Shown here piece by piece: positions 19,203 through 31,027 of a stretch of 64,000 bases of DNA. The stretch's first letter is position 1, and the number at the start of each line of letters is the position of its first letter. Source of the DNA: Pholiota molesta (Eukaryota; Basidiomycota; Agaricomycetes; Agaricales; Strophariaceae). The notes below the pieces were generated by a model, which saw nothing but the letters and a program-made list of their open reading frames with translations, searched no databases and was not told the DNA's origin. The translations under genes and the position numbers were made by a program. The stretch is taken from positions 248,001 to 312,000 of the forward strand of contig JACGCK010000021.1 of the NCBI GenBank assembly GCA_014925825.1, written 5' to 3'.

Positions 19203-20552
19203 TTACGACGCCTTTCCGCAGCGTTTAATGACATACTGTCGAGCTAGTTTTTGCTCCTGGCCTCCCACCCCTTGCAATGCCTCTGGCGTCTCATTCTCGA
19301 GGTTTTCCTAAGCGAAAAAGCCGCCTTTAGCATCATCGTACCATACACCGCACCATGGTGGGTACTCACGCGTGTTCGATCTGCTCCTGCTTCAATAAGG
19401 ACGACAGCAGCTTCTGCGTGGCCCGAGTCCATCGCAAGATGCAGAGGCGTGTTTCCTGCAGCGAGAGGGGACCAAGCGATAGAGTTAGCGAAGAACATCC
19501 GTGTTAATGGATCGGCGAAGCAGTGTTTTGCTAACCAATTCGATCGGCCGTGTTCAGACGGAGCTTATTGGAAGGGGTTGATGACTCGACCAAAAGGCGA
19601 ATGAAGCCAACAGAACCAGTGGTGGCTGCCCGATGCCTACAGATAAGGGACTTTTGCTCAATCCTCTGGCTAAAAACGAAAGAAAAAGAAAAGGACGAAA
19701 GAAATTTGCCTACAGTGGGAGCTGATTGGCCTTGTCCTTTGCGTTGATCTTTGGAATAAAGTTACTACAGAACTCCTCGGTCATGAATATGCGTCAGGTA
19801 TACGTACGTCTGCGCCTCTGGAAATCAGCAGCCTGCCAATCTAATAAAACCATCAGAAGAATGCACACACGATAACGGTAAAATGACAGCGCACGTCGAT
19901 GCGAGATTTCGAGGCTGCATAATGCCTGTGATATCATAGAAACATGGGGTAAAATATGAGACGGTTGGCATTACGAATTTGACAGAGTGATATTTCGTTA
20001 GCGTACAGAGGAGTTAACCCTTTTTCATTCCTCCTGTCTCCAGAATCAAATAAACATGCTGCACAAGAAGCACTGGAGAGAAACTTGCCTATTTACGTCT
20101 GCCCCAGCTCCAATTAGTTCTTGGACAACGTTCTCGTGTCCTGCGCTAACTATGAAAGTGCCACATGCAAATCAGGGGGCGATAAAAGAGCAACAATGCG
20201 AGAACCACCGACCGGCAATATGCAGAGCGGTCCATCCAGCACCATCGGCCTTGTCCACCTCTGCTTTCTGATCGATGAGAAACCGCACGATGTCAATGGA
20301 ACCAGAGGAGGCGGCCCAATGCAGCGGGGTGCGGTCGTCCTTCGTAAAGGTTTAGTTGTGCTTCAGCGAGATGATCGGTATATGTACCACATCCACCGCG
20401 TTTACAAGCTTTGGATCCTCGGCGAGCAACGACCGCAGAAGAGATAACTGATCTAATGTAATGCGGGCATGAATCGAGTTAGTGGGTCTAGCCTTCATCG
20501 AGAGCGTCCACGCACTGTTTTGAGCAGCAGTGTGTACAGATAACGTAGACAT
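19203..20552 (-). CDS. NAS6: 26S proteasome assembly chaperone Nas6/gankyrin (PSMD10)
   Basis: An ankyrin-repeat chaperone that, in the known family, binds the Rpt3 ATPase during assembly of the 19S regulatory base. About eight exons read cleanly from the ATG at 20552: MSTLSVHTAAQN, LLRSLLAEDPKLVNAVD, then repeats DDRTPLHWAASSGSIDIVRF, GAGWTALHIA/VSAGHENVVQELIGAG, KGLTPLHYAASKSRIDIGRL, NQLPLHRAATTGSVGFIRLL and GNTPLHLAMDSGHAEAAVVL. It ends ETPEALQGVGGQEQKLARQY..CGKAS, typical of the family, with TAA at 19203. Number and order of repeats and total length fit Nas6, and no frameshift was found. It diverges from TFB2 across a short shared promoter. Confidence 0.9.
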
Positions 20553-20722
20553 TCTTGTGCACTGTTGTGATTAGTGAAATGAAGATATGTTTTTGTTTTC
20601 AGTGGGCGGGTTACGTAGTTGGCGCGTGACGCGCTGACGCGTCGCAGTTCATTATATCACGTGACTGTGACATCACAATCCATGAAATTGTTTGTTGGCT
20701 GTATTTTCTCGTTCTCCATCTC
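20553..20722. promoter_or_regulatory. Bidirectional promoter between Nas6 and TFB2
   Basis: Only 170 bp separate the two divergent start codons. It contains a GC-rich patch with ACGCGT (20637-20642, an MluI cell-cycle-box core), the palindrome TCACGTGA (20657-20664, a bHLH/E-box site of the Cbf1/USF type) and TGTGACATCAC just after. Whether these sites are bound is inference. Confidence 0.6.
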
Positions 20723-22786
20723 ATGCCGTCCGCTCAGCTCGCCGAGAACATAGAGAATACAGTGAATCCACATGCCTTACTCCCTTTTCTCGAGACTCAG
20801 TCACAAAATACGCTAACAAGATTATACCAACGGCCTTCGTCATGTCTTTCAATATTTCGGTGGACTTCTTCGGCAGTTTCAATCTCGTAACCCATCTGAC
20901 AATGTGTCAACAGATTGCTTGCACCTTTAGAGCGCCAAATCATAATGAATCTGCTATGGCTTGAGTCTGCGATTCCCGTTTCTACTATGGCGGCATGGGT
21001 AATTCGCGAGGGCAGAAAGTAAACCACAGAGCCTTCTAAAAAAAGCACCGACATATTCATCTTTTAACAGACTCTATGAAGAAGCCATCGCAACTTTAGG
21101 ACGCCTACATATCCTTCCCAGCTCCTCGGGAAAGCTCGCGTTAAATTCAACATTCAAGTCAGCTTTTCGTCAAGCCATCACCGGCGGGTGAACATGAACG
21201 TTCTTCATGGTTTATCTTTAGCTGATGTTCTTTCGTAGTGGTACGAGCGGCAGCTTTGGTGTACCAGCCCCACCAGATGACAAGCGACAGAACGTTGATC
21301 TCGAGGTTCTCGATTCATACGCCCTGGAAAGATGGGAGGTAAATAAGGCTTCGAGCTCGTCTTCTTGCCCAATGTTTGACTGCGGAGTCTAGACGATTTT
21401 ACATTACATGGTTTCGTCGGGATCCGGCCAACTGCCAACTAAACCTTCACAGGGGGTACTGTTTCTGCTGCAGCGAAGTGGTTTGATGGCAAACCAGTAT
21501 GTCCGATGCCTTTTGTGGTTTGACTTATGCTCCCGTTTGACACGTCTCTCTTACAGTGGCTCTGTTCTACAAATTACGTCAGCAGGCTTCCAGTTTCTTC
21601 TGCACAAGCCACACGACCAACTATGGGACTTGTTACTACAATATCTTCATCTCGCTGAAGTACATGCCGTATTACGTCTCGCCTTCTAAGTGCTAATACC
21701 TTTTTAGGAGCGGCAAATGGACCTCGTCGAGGTATTGGGGTTCATATTCATGCTTTCGACTATGGAATTAGGAAGGGTGAATATCTTCGCTTCCTGCGTA
21801 GTAGATGCAAAATCTAATTGATGTGACAGGAATACTCGACCGAGAATTTGAGTGGCACCCAGAAAGCAATGCTTGAAGACCTGCGCGATTATGGTCTCAT
21901 TTGGCAACGAAAGGTATGAACGCCGAACGCTATATGCCCGTACCAAGCGTCTAACTTTCCACGTCAAAGCCATCATCCCGGCGTTTCAGCCCCACTCGTC
22001 TGGCCACCACCTTGACCTCTTCTTCTCCACCGCTTCCCACATCCACCGGCACTAGTTCCGGTCCCCAGGAGGGGTTCATCATTCTGGAAACCAATTACCG
22101 GGTCTATGCATACACAGGTACAGCATTTTTTGCGTAATAATGTCCAATTGGCGCCCTTCTCGCTCACTTCTCGTCCACAAACAGATAATGCTCTGCAAAC
22201 TGCCGTCTTGAACTTGTTCGTGTCTTTAAAGTACCGCTTCCCGAACCTCGTCGTGGGTTCTATCACCCGAGAAAGCGTCAAGAAGGCGCTCATGAATGGA
22301 ATCTCCGCTGACCAAGTATGGACCCTACCCCCGCCTTTCCTCAATCCATGCCGTTAACATTAAATTAGATCATCAGCTATCTCATTACTCACGCGCACCC
22401 CCAAATGCGGAAAAATGTGTGTGGCAGGGTCCCCTTGTTTTCCACGCCCGTCCTAATCTTCCTATCGCACAGAACCCCCTGCTTCCAGTCACGGTGCAAG
22501 ACCAAATCAGACTCTGGGAGCTTGAGAGAAACCGCCTAAAATCGCAAGAAGGTATGAGCCTTACGCGAGATTTAATGAAGCTTGACTAATACCGAACACC
22601 TTGGCAGGCTACCTCTACACTGCCTTTGCCTCGCAGGCAGATTACGAATTCGTGCTCAACTACGCCAAAGAGCTCGACGTCGTCCTCTGGGAAAACGCCG
22701 CGAAGCGCTGTTTCTTTGGGAGCATGGACGGCCATGCGAACATCAAAGGCTTCATCGAAAGGAGGACGCTTGGCGCCAGTTCTTAG
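20723..22786 (+). CDS. TFB2: TFIIH core subunit Tfb2 (p52/GTF2H4)
   Basis: A TFIIH subunit that anchors and stimulates the XPB/Ssl2 helicase in transcription initiation and nucleotide-excision repair; nuclear. Exons read in frame from the ATG at 20723: [205 protein letters not shown]. It ends with the Tfb5-binding C-terminal domain ([27 protein letters not shown]) and TAG at 22784. All conserved blocks are present and the introns are short; complete. Confidence 0.93.
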
Positions 22787-23498
22787 CTAGTTAGGTTTGT
22801 GATCTCATTCATTGTGGCCGTCGCGATGCGATGCCGTTGTTATTCCGAATAGGGTTCTCTAAAATCTTAATTGGCTATTAGGTGTTTTCTCCGTCGTGAT
22901 TCGTCCAGCGAAAACCCCCGAATTCCCGTTGAAGGCTCGCCATGATGTATCGCTTACGCATGCGCTCACGTTTCCCGTGCGTCCGACTGCATCCCTTGAC
23001 ATATCGGCCGTTGAAATGACTCCTTCCATACTCCATCACAGCAGTTTTATTCTTGACTCCTCCCTTTTTTGGATTCTTTCCCACTGCATAAACCCCTGTA
23101 ATTGTATCATCAGAATATGAACGAATAATGGCTTGGTGGATACCTAATTGACGCAATTTGTTATTGAACAGAGCGCTAGGAGAAGGAGTTAAGGTTCAGG
23201 CCGCCACGAACAGTATTTTGACGTGATTATCCCGAGATGGACGGGGTTCGGGGAGTCCCTGCATGCTTGGCCGGGCGGCAGAATCAACGCGCTTCTGAAA
23301 CCTACTTTGAAAAGTGAAGTTCCTCGGAGTTGCATCATGTATCTGAATATTAACAAAAAATGAAATTCATGCAGATTCTAAACTATGCATTGCGAGACTT
23401 AATGTACAGGAGGATATATGCGTCAAGAAAATGATATGAAGGGTGCGTTGTTCCAAGAAAGCATGAAGGACTCTGGCGTAAAATTGAATATACCACCT
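22787..23498. other. Intergenic between convergent genes
   Basis: 3' flanks of TFB2 and of the WOPR gene. No gene seen. Confidence 0.6.
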
Positions 23499-25285
23499 CT
23501 AAGAATCACGGTATTCTTCAACATTCGCGTATTCGTCTGGACTTGATACGATGGACGCCGAGGTCGAGGAATATGTGGCGTCGTAAGAAATGTTGGTCGC
23601 GTTCGGGATCGTGTGCAAAGTCGGAGTGGTCAGCATACTCGCATCCGCAGATGTCCAGGACGAGGTATACGTTGGCGTGGCATGGTATCCTTGTGGCGCG
23701 AACGGCAAGGTCGGCGAAGGCGAAAACGAATGGGCACTATGCGATGTCCTCCGCAGATCGCGCGAGCTGTCCGTGGCGTCCCGTGCCTGCCAATGGAGGC
23801 GCTGCAGAGCTCCCTCTCGCGTTCCAGTCGGATGGGGGTATACCGAACGGGATAGCTCTGCGTGCCGTCATTGTCACGACGAGGTGCAGCGTGGCCTCCT
23901 TCGTACTGCTGCTGGACGGTCCGGAAACGCGGGCGGTCCTGATACATCCCAGCGCTGCTGCTGGTCGAAGAGGTGGAGGACTCATGGGAGCTCCCGGCTT
24001 GCCACCGACTGGCGTGATTCTGAGACTGGATGGGAGACCACTGCTCCGAATGCAGGACGCTTCCTTCTCGGCGGCGGGTCATCGTATGCGAAGAGGATAG
24101 GCTGGACGAGGAGGAACCCCAGCCCAGGTCCGCACGCTGCTGTAGCGGAGAAAGCTGGGATTCTCCTTGTCCAGGCCATCGCTCGCTCGCTGGAAGAGTC
24201 CTGTACCCGCCGGATCCACCGTTGGTCGTTTGGCTCGAGTTCAGAGGGTACATGCTGTTTCCGCTGAACGGGTTCTCGATAGGTGACGTTGGACTGCCTT
24301 GGGAGGACCACGTAGGTGAACCAGGAATGTTGTATGTATGGTCCTCGACTTTGCAGTCGACGGAGTCGATGTCTTCCGCCTCGCTGCTAGATTGAGCGCT
24401 CAACGAACATAACAAGGTTCAAAACTGACGACGTACACGAGCCTGGGCTTTCCATCAGGACCGATTTCAACCTTGGGAGGTACACGGAAGTTGGTCAATC
24501 GGAATATATGTGGTGGCATGTATAGTCCCATGATATCGCCTCGGGTGGTAGGTCTCTGAATATTTTGCCGGGTTAGTGGTTTACTTCGCCAACGATTCGT
24601 GTTGAGATTCACCTTTAGCTTCCCAGATCGTATATCCTCCGACGTGTAATATGATATTAAGTGGAGGTCGGAGCCTTCAATCGTCACGGTAATTGTCTAG
24701 CGCAAGCAAGATTGAAAATGAACGTTGGTCGAGATCGAAGATATCCGACTCACTTTTTTGATAAGGCCACCGGCCTTGAACGTCCCTTGGTCTGCTGCAT
24801 GACCCTTGAAGCCTAGGGATATCGGGTCGGGGGAGCTCTTACGAATAAGTGTTCGTGTTGGTGAGTCGTCACTGGGGTAAGGCTTCTTATGGCCTCGACT
24901 GCTTGTCCTTTCGTTGATCTCTCGATAGACCTGCGATAAGTTAGTATCCAAGCGTAAGGTATAGTCAATGGAGAAGCTTACAAGGAAGTTCCCGACAATA
25001 CGCGATGGTGACCAGAGTAAACCATCTGCAGAGCAGTGTCATTCGCGGGGAATGATGACAGCAAGGCGTGAACAGCTACATACCAGTCCATCGTTTGATT
25101 CCGCTTTCCTCGACGCTGAAGACGAATACCGCCCCCGACTTGATCATGGTTCGTCGTTCAGAGTCGTTGAGGCGGCGTGTGATGCGGGGGATGACGCCTT
25201 GCCTTGCTGCATGGATGAGGCGGAGAGCGTTGACTGTGGTTTCCACATATCCGGTGAAGGGAGGTACATCTGGGTTACTCGCCAT
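23499..25285 (-). CDS. WOPR-domain transcription factor (Gti1/Pac2/Wor1 family)
   Basis: A fungal DNA-binding regulator; family members (Wor1, Ryp1, Sge1, Gti1, Pac2) control morphological switching, sporulation or effector genes. The start is the ATG at 25285: FTGYVETTVNALRLIHAARQ, GVIPRITRRLNDSERR, KSGAVFVF..ESGIKRWTDG, LLWSPSRIVGNFLVYREI, the first half of the WOPR domain. The second half has FKAGGLIKK, TITVTIEGSDLHLISYYTSE, MPPHIFRLTNFRVPPKVEIG. Between them is a short basic linker (GHKKPYP..RTLIRKSS). The long C-terminus (24410-23499) is Ser/Gln/Pro/Tyr-rich, as in homologues. A 57-bp intron near 23800-23860 is needed to reach the tail ending YANVEEYRDS. Splice sites in the tail are my inference. 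Confidence 0.88.
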
Positions 25286-26727
25286 AGTTGTAGTTACGAG
25301 CTTGAGGTTGTTGGACAATGAAGAGGTTGTGGGATGAGTTGCGGGGAAAGATGAGCCTCTTTATCATCCGCCCTTGGATGCTACTTTTTGTCGAATTAGT
25401 TCTAGTGCCAGTCTCGGATCGATTGCCATGGACTGAGGCCTGTTATTAATTCCACGATTTTGCTGAGCCGTTCTCTTCAAGGTATTTCGAGAGACATTAT
25501 TAGATATAAACCATGCGGCGAACCAGAGGGGGTACGTTAGTTATCCTGGAATGCCTGTTTATATGACATATATTCGGACGCCACCTGACATCTGCCTTCC
25601 TGGACTTCTCTCGAAATTTCATACGAATCTGGTGGTCAACAGGGCCCACAAAGTAACCTTAATGAGGTAACATCTTTGGGTCTCATTCCATTGGATGGGT
25701 TGGATCCGATACGCCTGTTACAGAAAACGAACTTCAATGCTTCCTATCTCAAAGGAAGTTCTATCCGATATATGTAATCCTGGATACACCCCTTTAGACA
25801 TCCGGACTTCTCGTCGAGAACCAATTTGCATTCTCAATCGAAGCTGTGTTTAGCCAGTCATCATAAACCAATGTGTTAGGTGGATGCCTAAAGGTTTCCA
25901 CAGGTCTATCAGCATAGAGTTCTCCGTGGATAGACATAAATTTCGTTGTTCCTTGCATGAGAGAGAAGATGTCGAGTGGGGCTGAAATCGCTAGGAACGC
26001 CATCTGGATCTTGTCACAAAAACCCCGTTGTTTCACGTCGAGATTCATCGGCATGTCTTTGCAGCTCCTCGTGTACTTGACCATGGGATATCCGTCTTCT
26101 TGGTTAGCGTCAAGTGGGACACGGTACTTTCTCCATGAGTCCATCACAGAACAATGAGATCTAATGAAAGATGCGTGAGCCAGGGTCTCTTCTCCTCCGA
26201 GGCAACAGGGTCAAATGCCGTCTGTCTGTATAAGCTTACGTTGCTTAGATTCATAGAGATCCTGTCGCTGTACACACTCATCCGGGCCTAGTGATCTCCC
26301 ATTTTGAGCGTTTGAAACAGTAACTTCTCTACCTAGTCGAGGACGAGATTTCCGGCTAAAACCAATTCCAACTCAGCGAAGCTTGATTGTGGGACAGTGC
26401 AGCTCAGAATCACATTTACCCCGTTTTTCACTCAGAAAAACAAGAGCAAACTGGGAAGCTAAGAACAATTTCAGAAGGATTCACGACAGCTTTTCGACCA
26501 CGCCATTCAAAAGAATAAGTCCAAAAGGTGCGATGTGGAATCCCAAAATAATGCGGTGCGTACGTGCGTGGATAACAAGGAAGTAACAGGACTACGGAGC
26601 GAGAGGCTGATGAAAGAAAAATCAACGGTGTATAATTATACAAACTATCTAAACCAAGAGTCCATTAATCCAGATGTCTGAAGAATAGGAATAGATTCTA
26701 TGGGGCGGTGTTGCAGGACAAGCAACT
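25286..26727. other. Intergenic with one unassigned ORF
   Basis: Contains the WOPR promoter and the 3' flank of the F-box gene. Apart from the ORF at 25794-26144, nothing is recognisable. Confidence 0.5.
25794..26144 (-). CDS. Unrecognised ORF, about 116 aa
   Basis: An open frame starting MDSWRKYRVPLDANQE and ending WFSTRSPDV. It has a plausible amino-acid mix (Trp, Cys and Tyr spread along it, segment YADRPVETFRHPPNTLVYDD) and no low complexity, unlike the shadow ORFs nearby. No signal peptide or membrane segment is visible. It may be one exon of a larger gene or a gene relic. I do not recognise the family. Confidence 0.3.
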   Translation of the reverse strand: MDSWRKYRVPLDANQEDGYPMVKYTRSCKDMPMNLDVKQRGFCDKIQMAFLAISAPLDIFSLMQGTTKFMSIHGELYADRPVETFRHPPNTLVYDDWLNTASIENANWFSTRSPDV

Positions 26728-29112
26728 TTAGTTAGCTTGGTCTACAGAGTCCGTTCTGTGGACTACGAATCCGCCTTCGTATCCTATTAGCTCTATAGGT
26801 GTTGTAGTCTCCCTCCATCTGCCCACGAGATTTTGGTCGTGAAGATATCCTTTGAAAATCCACTTTCCCAGATGTTCGTCCAAAGGGTTACTCTAGCGAT
26901 AAAGTTAGCATATATCAGCGCTCAGCCTGGAATAGTGCCTAATTCAGTGAAAGTACATACAGGAACACGCATAAGAGCAATAAGTCCATCCCACGGCCTT
27001 ACTCGCCCATAAATTGTGTAGTGGCCCCAAGCATCACCGTATATATCCCCAGTCTAAAGTATCTAGTCAGCATCAATTTCGGTCCAGTGCGCGGGGACAA
27101 GTCACCTGTCCAGTAATCAGAATATCCATTACCCCGCTAGAAAGGTGGCTGTTAACAGGTTGAAATATTAGAGCCCATAGTCCGTCGTGAAGTTATATTT
27201 TATCTACCTAACGGTATCGCAGTATTCATCGTCGTCGTCGATGCGTAAAGTGGATGCGAGACTTATATCCGGATTCGATGAATCAAATACTGGTTTTGGA
27301 TTCTCGGCAATCGCCTCATCGGATTCTTCAGAGACCCAGCTTCTTGGTGGCCTTGTTTCCTTGGAATACAGCGCCGCATTCCCGGGAATGACGGTTTCAT
27401 ATCGGGAAGTCTTCCCACTGAGTGGATCGTACACATTAACAGCGTCCTGCATGTAGGCCCATGAACATTGCCTCTGAAGAGCTCAGCTCAGAAGAACACG
27501 ACGTACCTCTTCCCGACTGAAAATCACTCCTCGAGGCAACCAGGCGTTCAAAATATCGTCGAAACAGTTATCGTCGACTCCCAGCAATACGGGGTCATTT
27601 GGGCTGAAACAGTGATGTTCTTCGAGTTGCCAATATAACGGACGATGTCTAATAGAGAATCTCGAAAGATTGGGACTTGTCGAAGAGCCCGCTTGCAAAG
27701 ATGTCGTAAGCTCGACGTCGCCTACCTAAAGTGAGTTGGTTTTAGTAATATTTATTTAGGAGCAATGAAAAATCTAATTACTAGCAAACGACCTTCCCAT
27801 GACCCAGCCAGCGAGCCAAGTTTATAAACCACCCCTCGAAGGGGCGTATCTCCGACCCTCGGGTCGTAGCAAGATACCAAACGAGTCCAATCTATGTCAT
27901 GGCGGTGGCTCCCAAGGTCCACTGTTACGGGTTCCTCGACATCTTCATCCGCTTCAGTGCCGAGACCATTGTCGAGATTTTCAGGATAACGGGTGTCCAA
28001 TGTGAGTTCACATTTTCGAACCAGAGGAATTCGGTTTCGAAGATGGAAATCGACAATATCGGCGACTGTGGGTCCAGCGTGACCTCGGAGAATGGCGTCA
28101 GCGCGAGTTAGAGGGATGTCATGCCCATGAGGTGGAATATTCGTTATATTCTGCGCGGACTGAGCTCGAGCGACTAAGGCCATGATAGCGGCAGAGGCTA
28201 TAACCGGGGGTATAATATGAAGTCGATGAGAATAGTGTAATATCACTGATGACGACGTCAACATCCCATCTAGAGTGCTAGACTCTATACTACTACACAA
28301 GGGTAGAGTGAAGAAAGTATCTGGGGCATAGACCGAGGAGTGCTAAAATAATGTATCAGAAAGTGATAGAACGTCGACTCAAACCCAAACCTACCCGGTA
28401 ACCTGTGACAATTAAAGAGTGCAGAATTTCTAAGACGAAGTGTCGAAAGCGGGAGTCTTCGTTTTGAATAGATTCTATGAATTGGGATAAGAAAATTCGT
28501 AAGCGGTGGAGTAATACATAGCTTAATCTCTAGCACACCTTCGCTGCTTGTCAACCACAACAACCATATTAAGAGCGAATCAACAACAGAATTTTGGAAC
28601 CACCCTAATTCCTGAGCTTGAGGAGTTGTTCGATATATGATGAGCGACTGAAGATATTGGCGAAGGCCGGCGTAATCCAGTAGCTGTGATTCGTTTCTAC
28701 CGTCATTCTCTATCATCCTGACAGGAATATCAGTAAAATTCAATGAGTAGCAAGGATGCAGCACGCACATTAGATAGATCGTCCAGAGATCGCCTATATC
28801 GAATTCCATGGATTTGATGCGCTTCAGGGCTTCAAAGCGCTTGATCAGTTCTGAAGCCAAACAGCCTGTTGTACGCCATCTCTCAGACAAACGTCGAGTT
28901 AGTGCTGCATAATCGAATTTGAAACGAAAAATTCGACCGTAGAGATTGGTGTTCGTCTTGTATGATATCTTCTGATGTATCGAGCGAGATATAAGGACAA
29001 GGGAACATATGTTGGATGGAGGACCTAAAAAAGCTTCTTCCGATGCTACAGTGTAGAAAGCGATTCTTTCCCATATTTCGCATGGAAGGTCCACTTGAAG
29101 CTGGGTGGGCAT
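26728..29112 (-). CDS. F-box-like protein of an Agaricomycete family
   Basis: Probably a substrate adaptor of an SCF ubiquitin ligase. Start chosen at 29112 (MPTQLQVDLPCEIWERIAFY), giving an F-box immediately at the N-terminus, although the frame stays open upstream. A helical LRR-poor middle region follows (KRIKSMEFDIGDLWTIYLMC, LLIWLLWLTSSEGVLEIKLC). After several introns come AGPTVADIVDFHLRNRIPLV, VSCYDPRVGDTPLRGVVYKL, GSWEGRLLVI, PRGVIFSREE, an acidic linker (RIDDDDEYCD), then GDIYGDAWGHYTIYGRVRPW, DGLIALMR, GKWIFKGYLHDQNLVGRWRE and GYEGGFVVHRT, with TAA at 26728. The C-terminal WIFKGY/GRWR module with an N-terminal F-box is a layout I associate with mushroom genomes. No frameshift noticed. 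Confidence 0.75.
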
Positions 29113-31027
29113 GGTAGGGAAAGGTGAGGAGCAGTTTTCGATAGTACAGAATGTGAACTGCTTTATTAAAGTTTTGATTGGTCGATAAAAAGAATACCGG
29201 AGCAGGGGACACATATGAATGCTGCGTTACATGAACTGTGATCGCCGCTCTTCCCTGTCGTTCTCCCATCAGATGATGTGAGAATGTGAATACAAGCCGC
29301 TGCTTGCCGTAGGCAAACGGACTTACGCCGAAAATGTGGTGATTGTTGGTTCAAGTATGGCATGGCATTTTGTATGAGTGCATCATCTTCTAATGGGTAC
29401 CAACCCCTAAATTTTGACTAGTCAAAAGTAGAAGCAGGATCTGCTTGCTTATTCTAAGTATGTATATAAAAGAAAATCCCTGACAGCCGGCGGCCGCACA
29501 TTGCCGGACGGGCTCTTACGTCCCCGCCCGCACCTCCGTTGATGAATCAAAGTTCTTGCAAGCACCCATTCTGTAGACCTTGCCGCCACAAGTTGCCGCT
29601 GCCTAATTTACGTATGCTAGATCCTTCTGGCGCAAGTTGCTGCGCAGTGAATGCAGAGTGGAGCACATAATCAGTGTATTTATTTTGGTTTCGCGAGAAT
29701 AGATAGTCGGACGTCTGAGAACCCGAGGGTTCCTCGAGGGCCGAGGTGGAATGTGGGGGCTGCAGTCGAATTCTAATCGTCCGTTCTGGAAAGCGCCTTC
29801 TGCAAAGTCTCTATTCAGATATCTCAAAAGACTGCTTACTTTGACCAGTGCTCATGAGACCCGCGGTGTTTGTGCATTGTGATGTTACATGGGTGTTGTA
29901 TTAAGACCGTCGGAAGGGAAAACCCCATGAAACAATCTGTTTGACAGATCGGCGAACTCGAGAGAGCTCTACGCAAGCTCTACGTATCAAAATATACGCA
30001 GGTCGTTATCGCATGCATCACGTTAAAACTTTTGTTCAGGCCACCTTTATAAGACCCAAGGCCATTTTATATCAGAAGAATTGGAAAGAGGAGGGCAGGA
30101 GGACGATCTCGTTTTCAGTACCATTTATTCTTCTCCTTGATATACTTAGCTGTGATGATTGAGTTTAGCTCGACGACGCTTCTCAGAGTTAAATGTATGA
30201 ATGATGCCGCACTAAGTCTATAATTCAAATGTCGACGAGCCGGCTCCGACTCGTATTTTCGTCATTCACCTGAAGAAACACAAACAGCGCCTCAAGTTAT
30301 GCTTTTTCATACATCAACGATCGATTTGGTCATTAAGGCGTATATGAGATGTCGGGCGACCTACGAGCTCAATAGTCAGTATTGATCGTCATAGCCGGGG
30401 CTAGAATCCTCACCCATCGAATGCGTTCGTAAATAAACTGTCCGTCTGGTAAATATGGACGAGAGAAAGAGAGTGGCATGATCAACTTATCAAGTCGCAC
30501 TGCTCAACTCTATGGAGCATATCGATCAAATGCCGTAACATAAAACGGAAACCAGGAGATGGCTCAAAAGGTTACTAGTTCCTGGAAAATCAAAGCTGGA
30601 TGAAGTCATCGAAATAAGAAGCTGAACCCTCAAGACTCCTCCCCGCATTCCTGGCAGTAATATGATCGACCTTAGATTATTGACTTTGATCCCGATGCTA
30701 TTGCAGTCAGCGTCCATAACCCTCTCGGACAACGATATCATGGTTTGATCTATTCATCGGTTTCAAAGCCCATACTGTCAGAAATATGCTGAACTAGCTC
30801 TAGGTTGATAAGGAAAGTCCAGACCTATGATGTGTCGCTTAAGTATTACTGTCATTCGAAAATGTTATAACCCCAAGGCGTTCAATGATAGAATCCTGTG
30901 GAATCCCATGTCGATGTCAGGAGCATATTTCTTATTCTGGAGTGCGCTGTATTCAGAGATTTCCCTCCAAAAAGAGGTGCAAAATACATACCAGAAATAA
31001 ACACAGGGGGATATGGATAATCGATTT
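29113..31027. other. Intergenic, no gene recognised
   Basis: About 1.9 kb between two minus-strand genes. Only short ORFs with no motif. Confidence 0.55.

Noticed and set aside
23543..24267. Two long plus-strand ORFs
   Set aside because: Shadows of the Ser-rich tail of the WOPR gene on the other strand.
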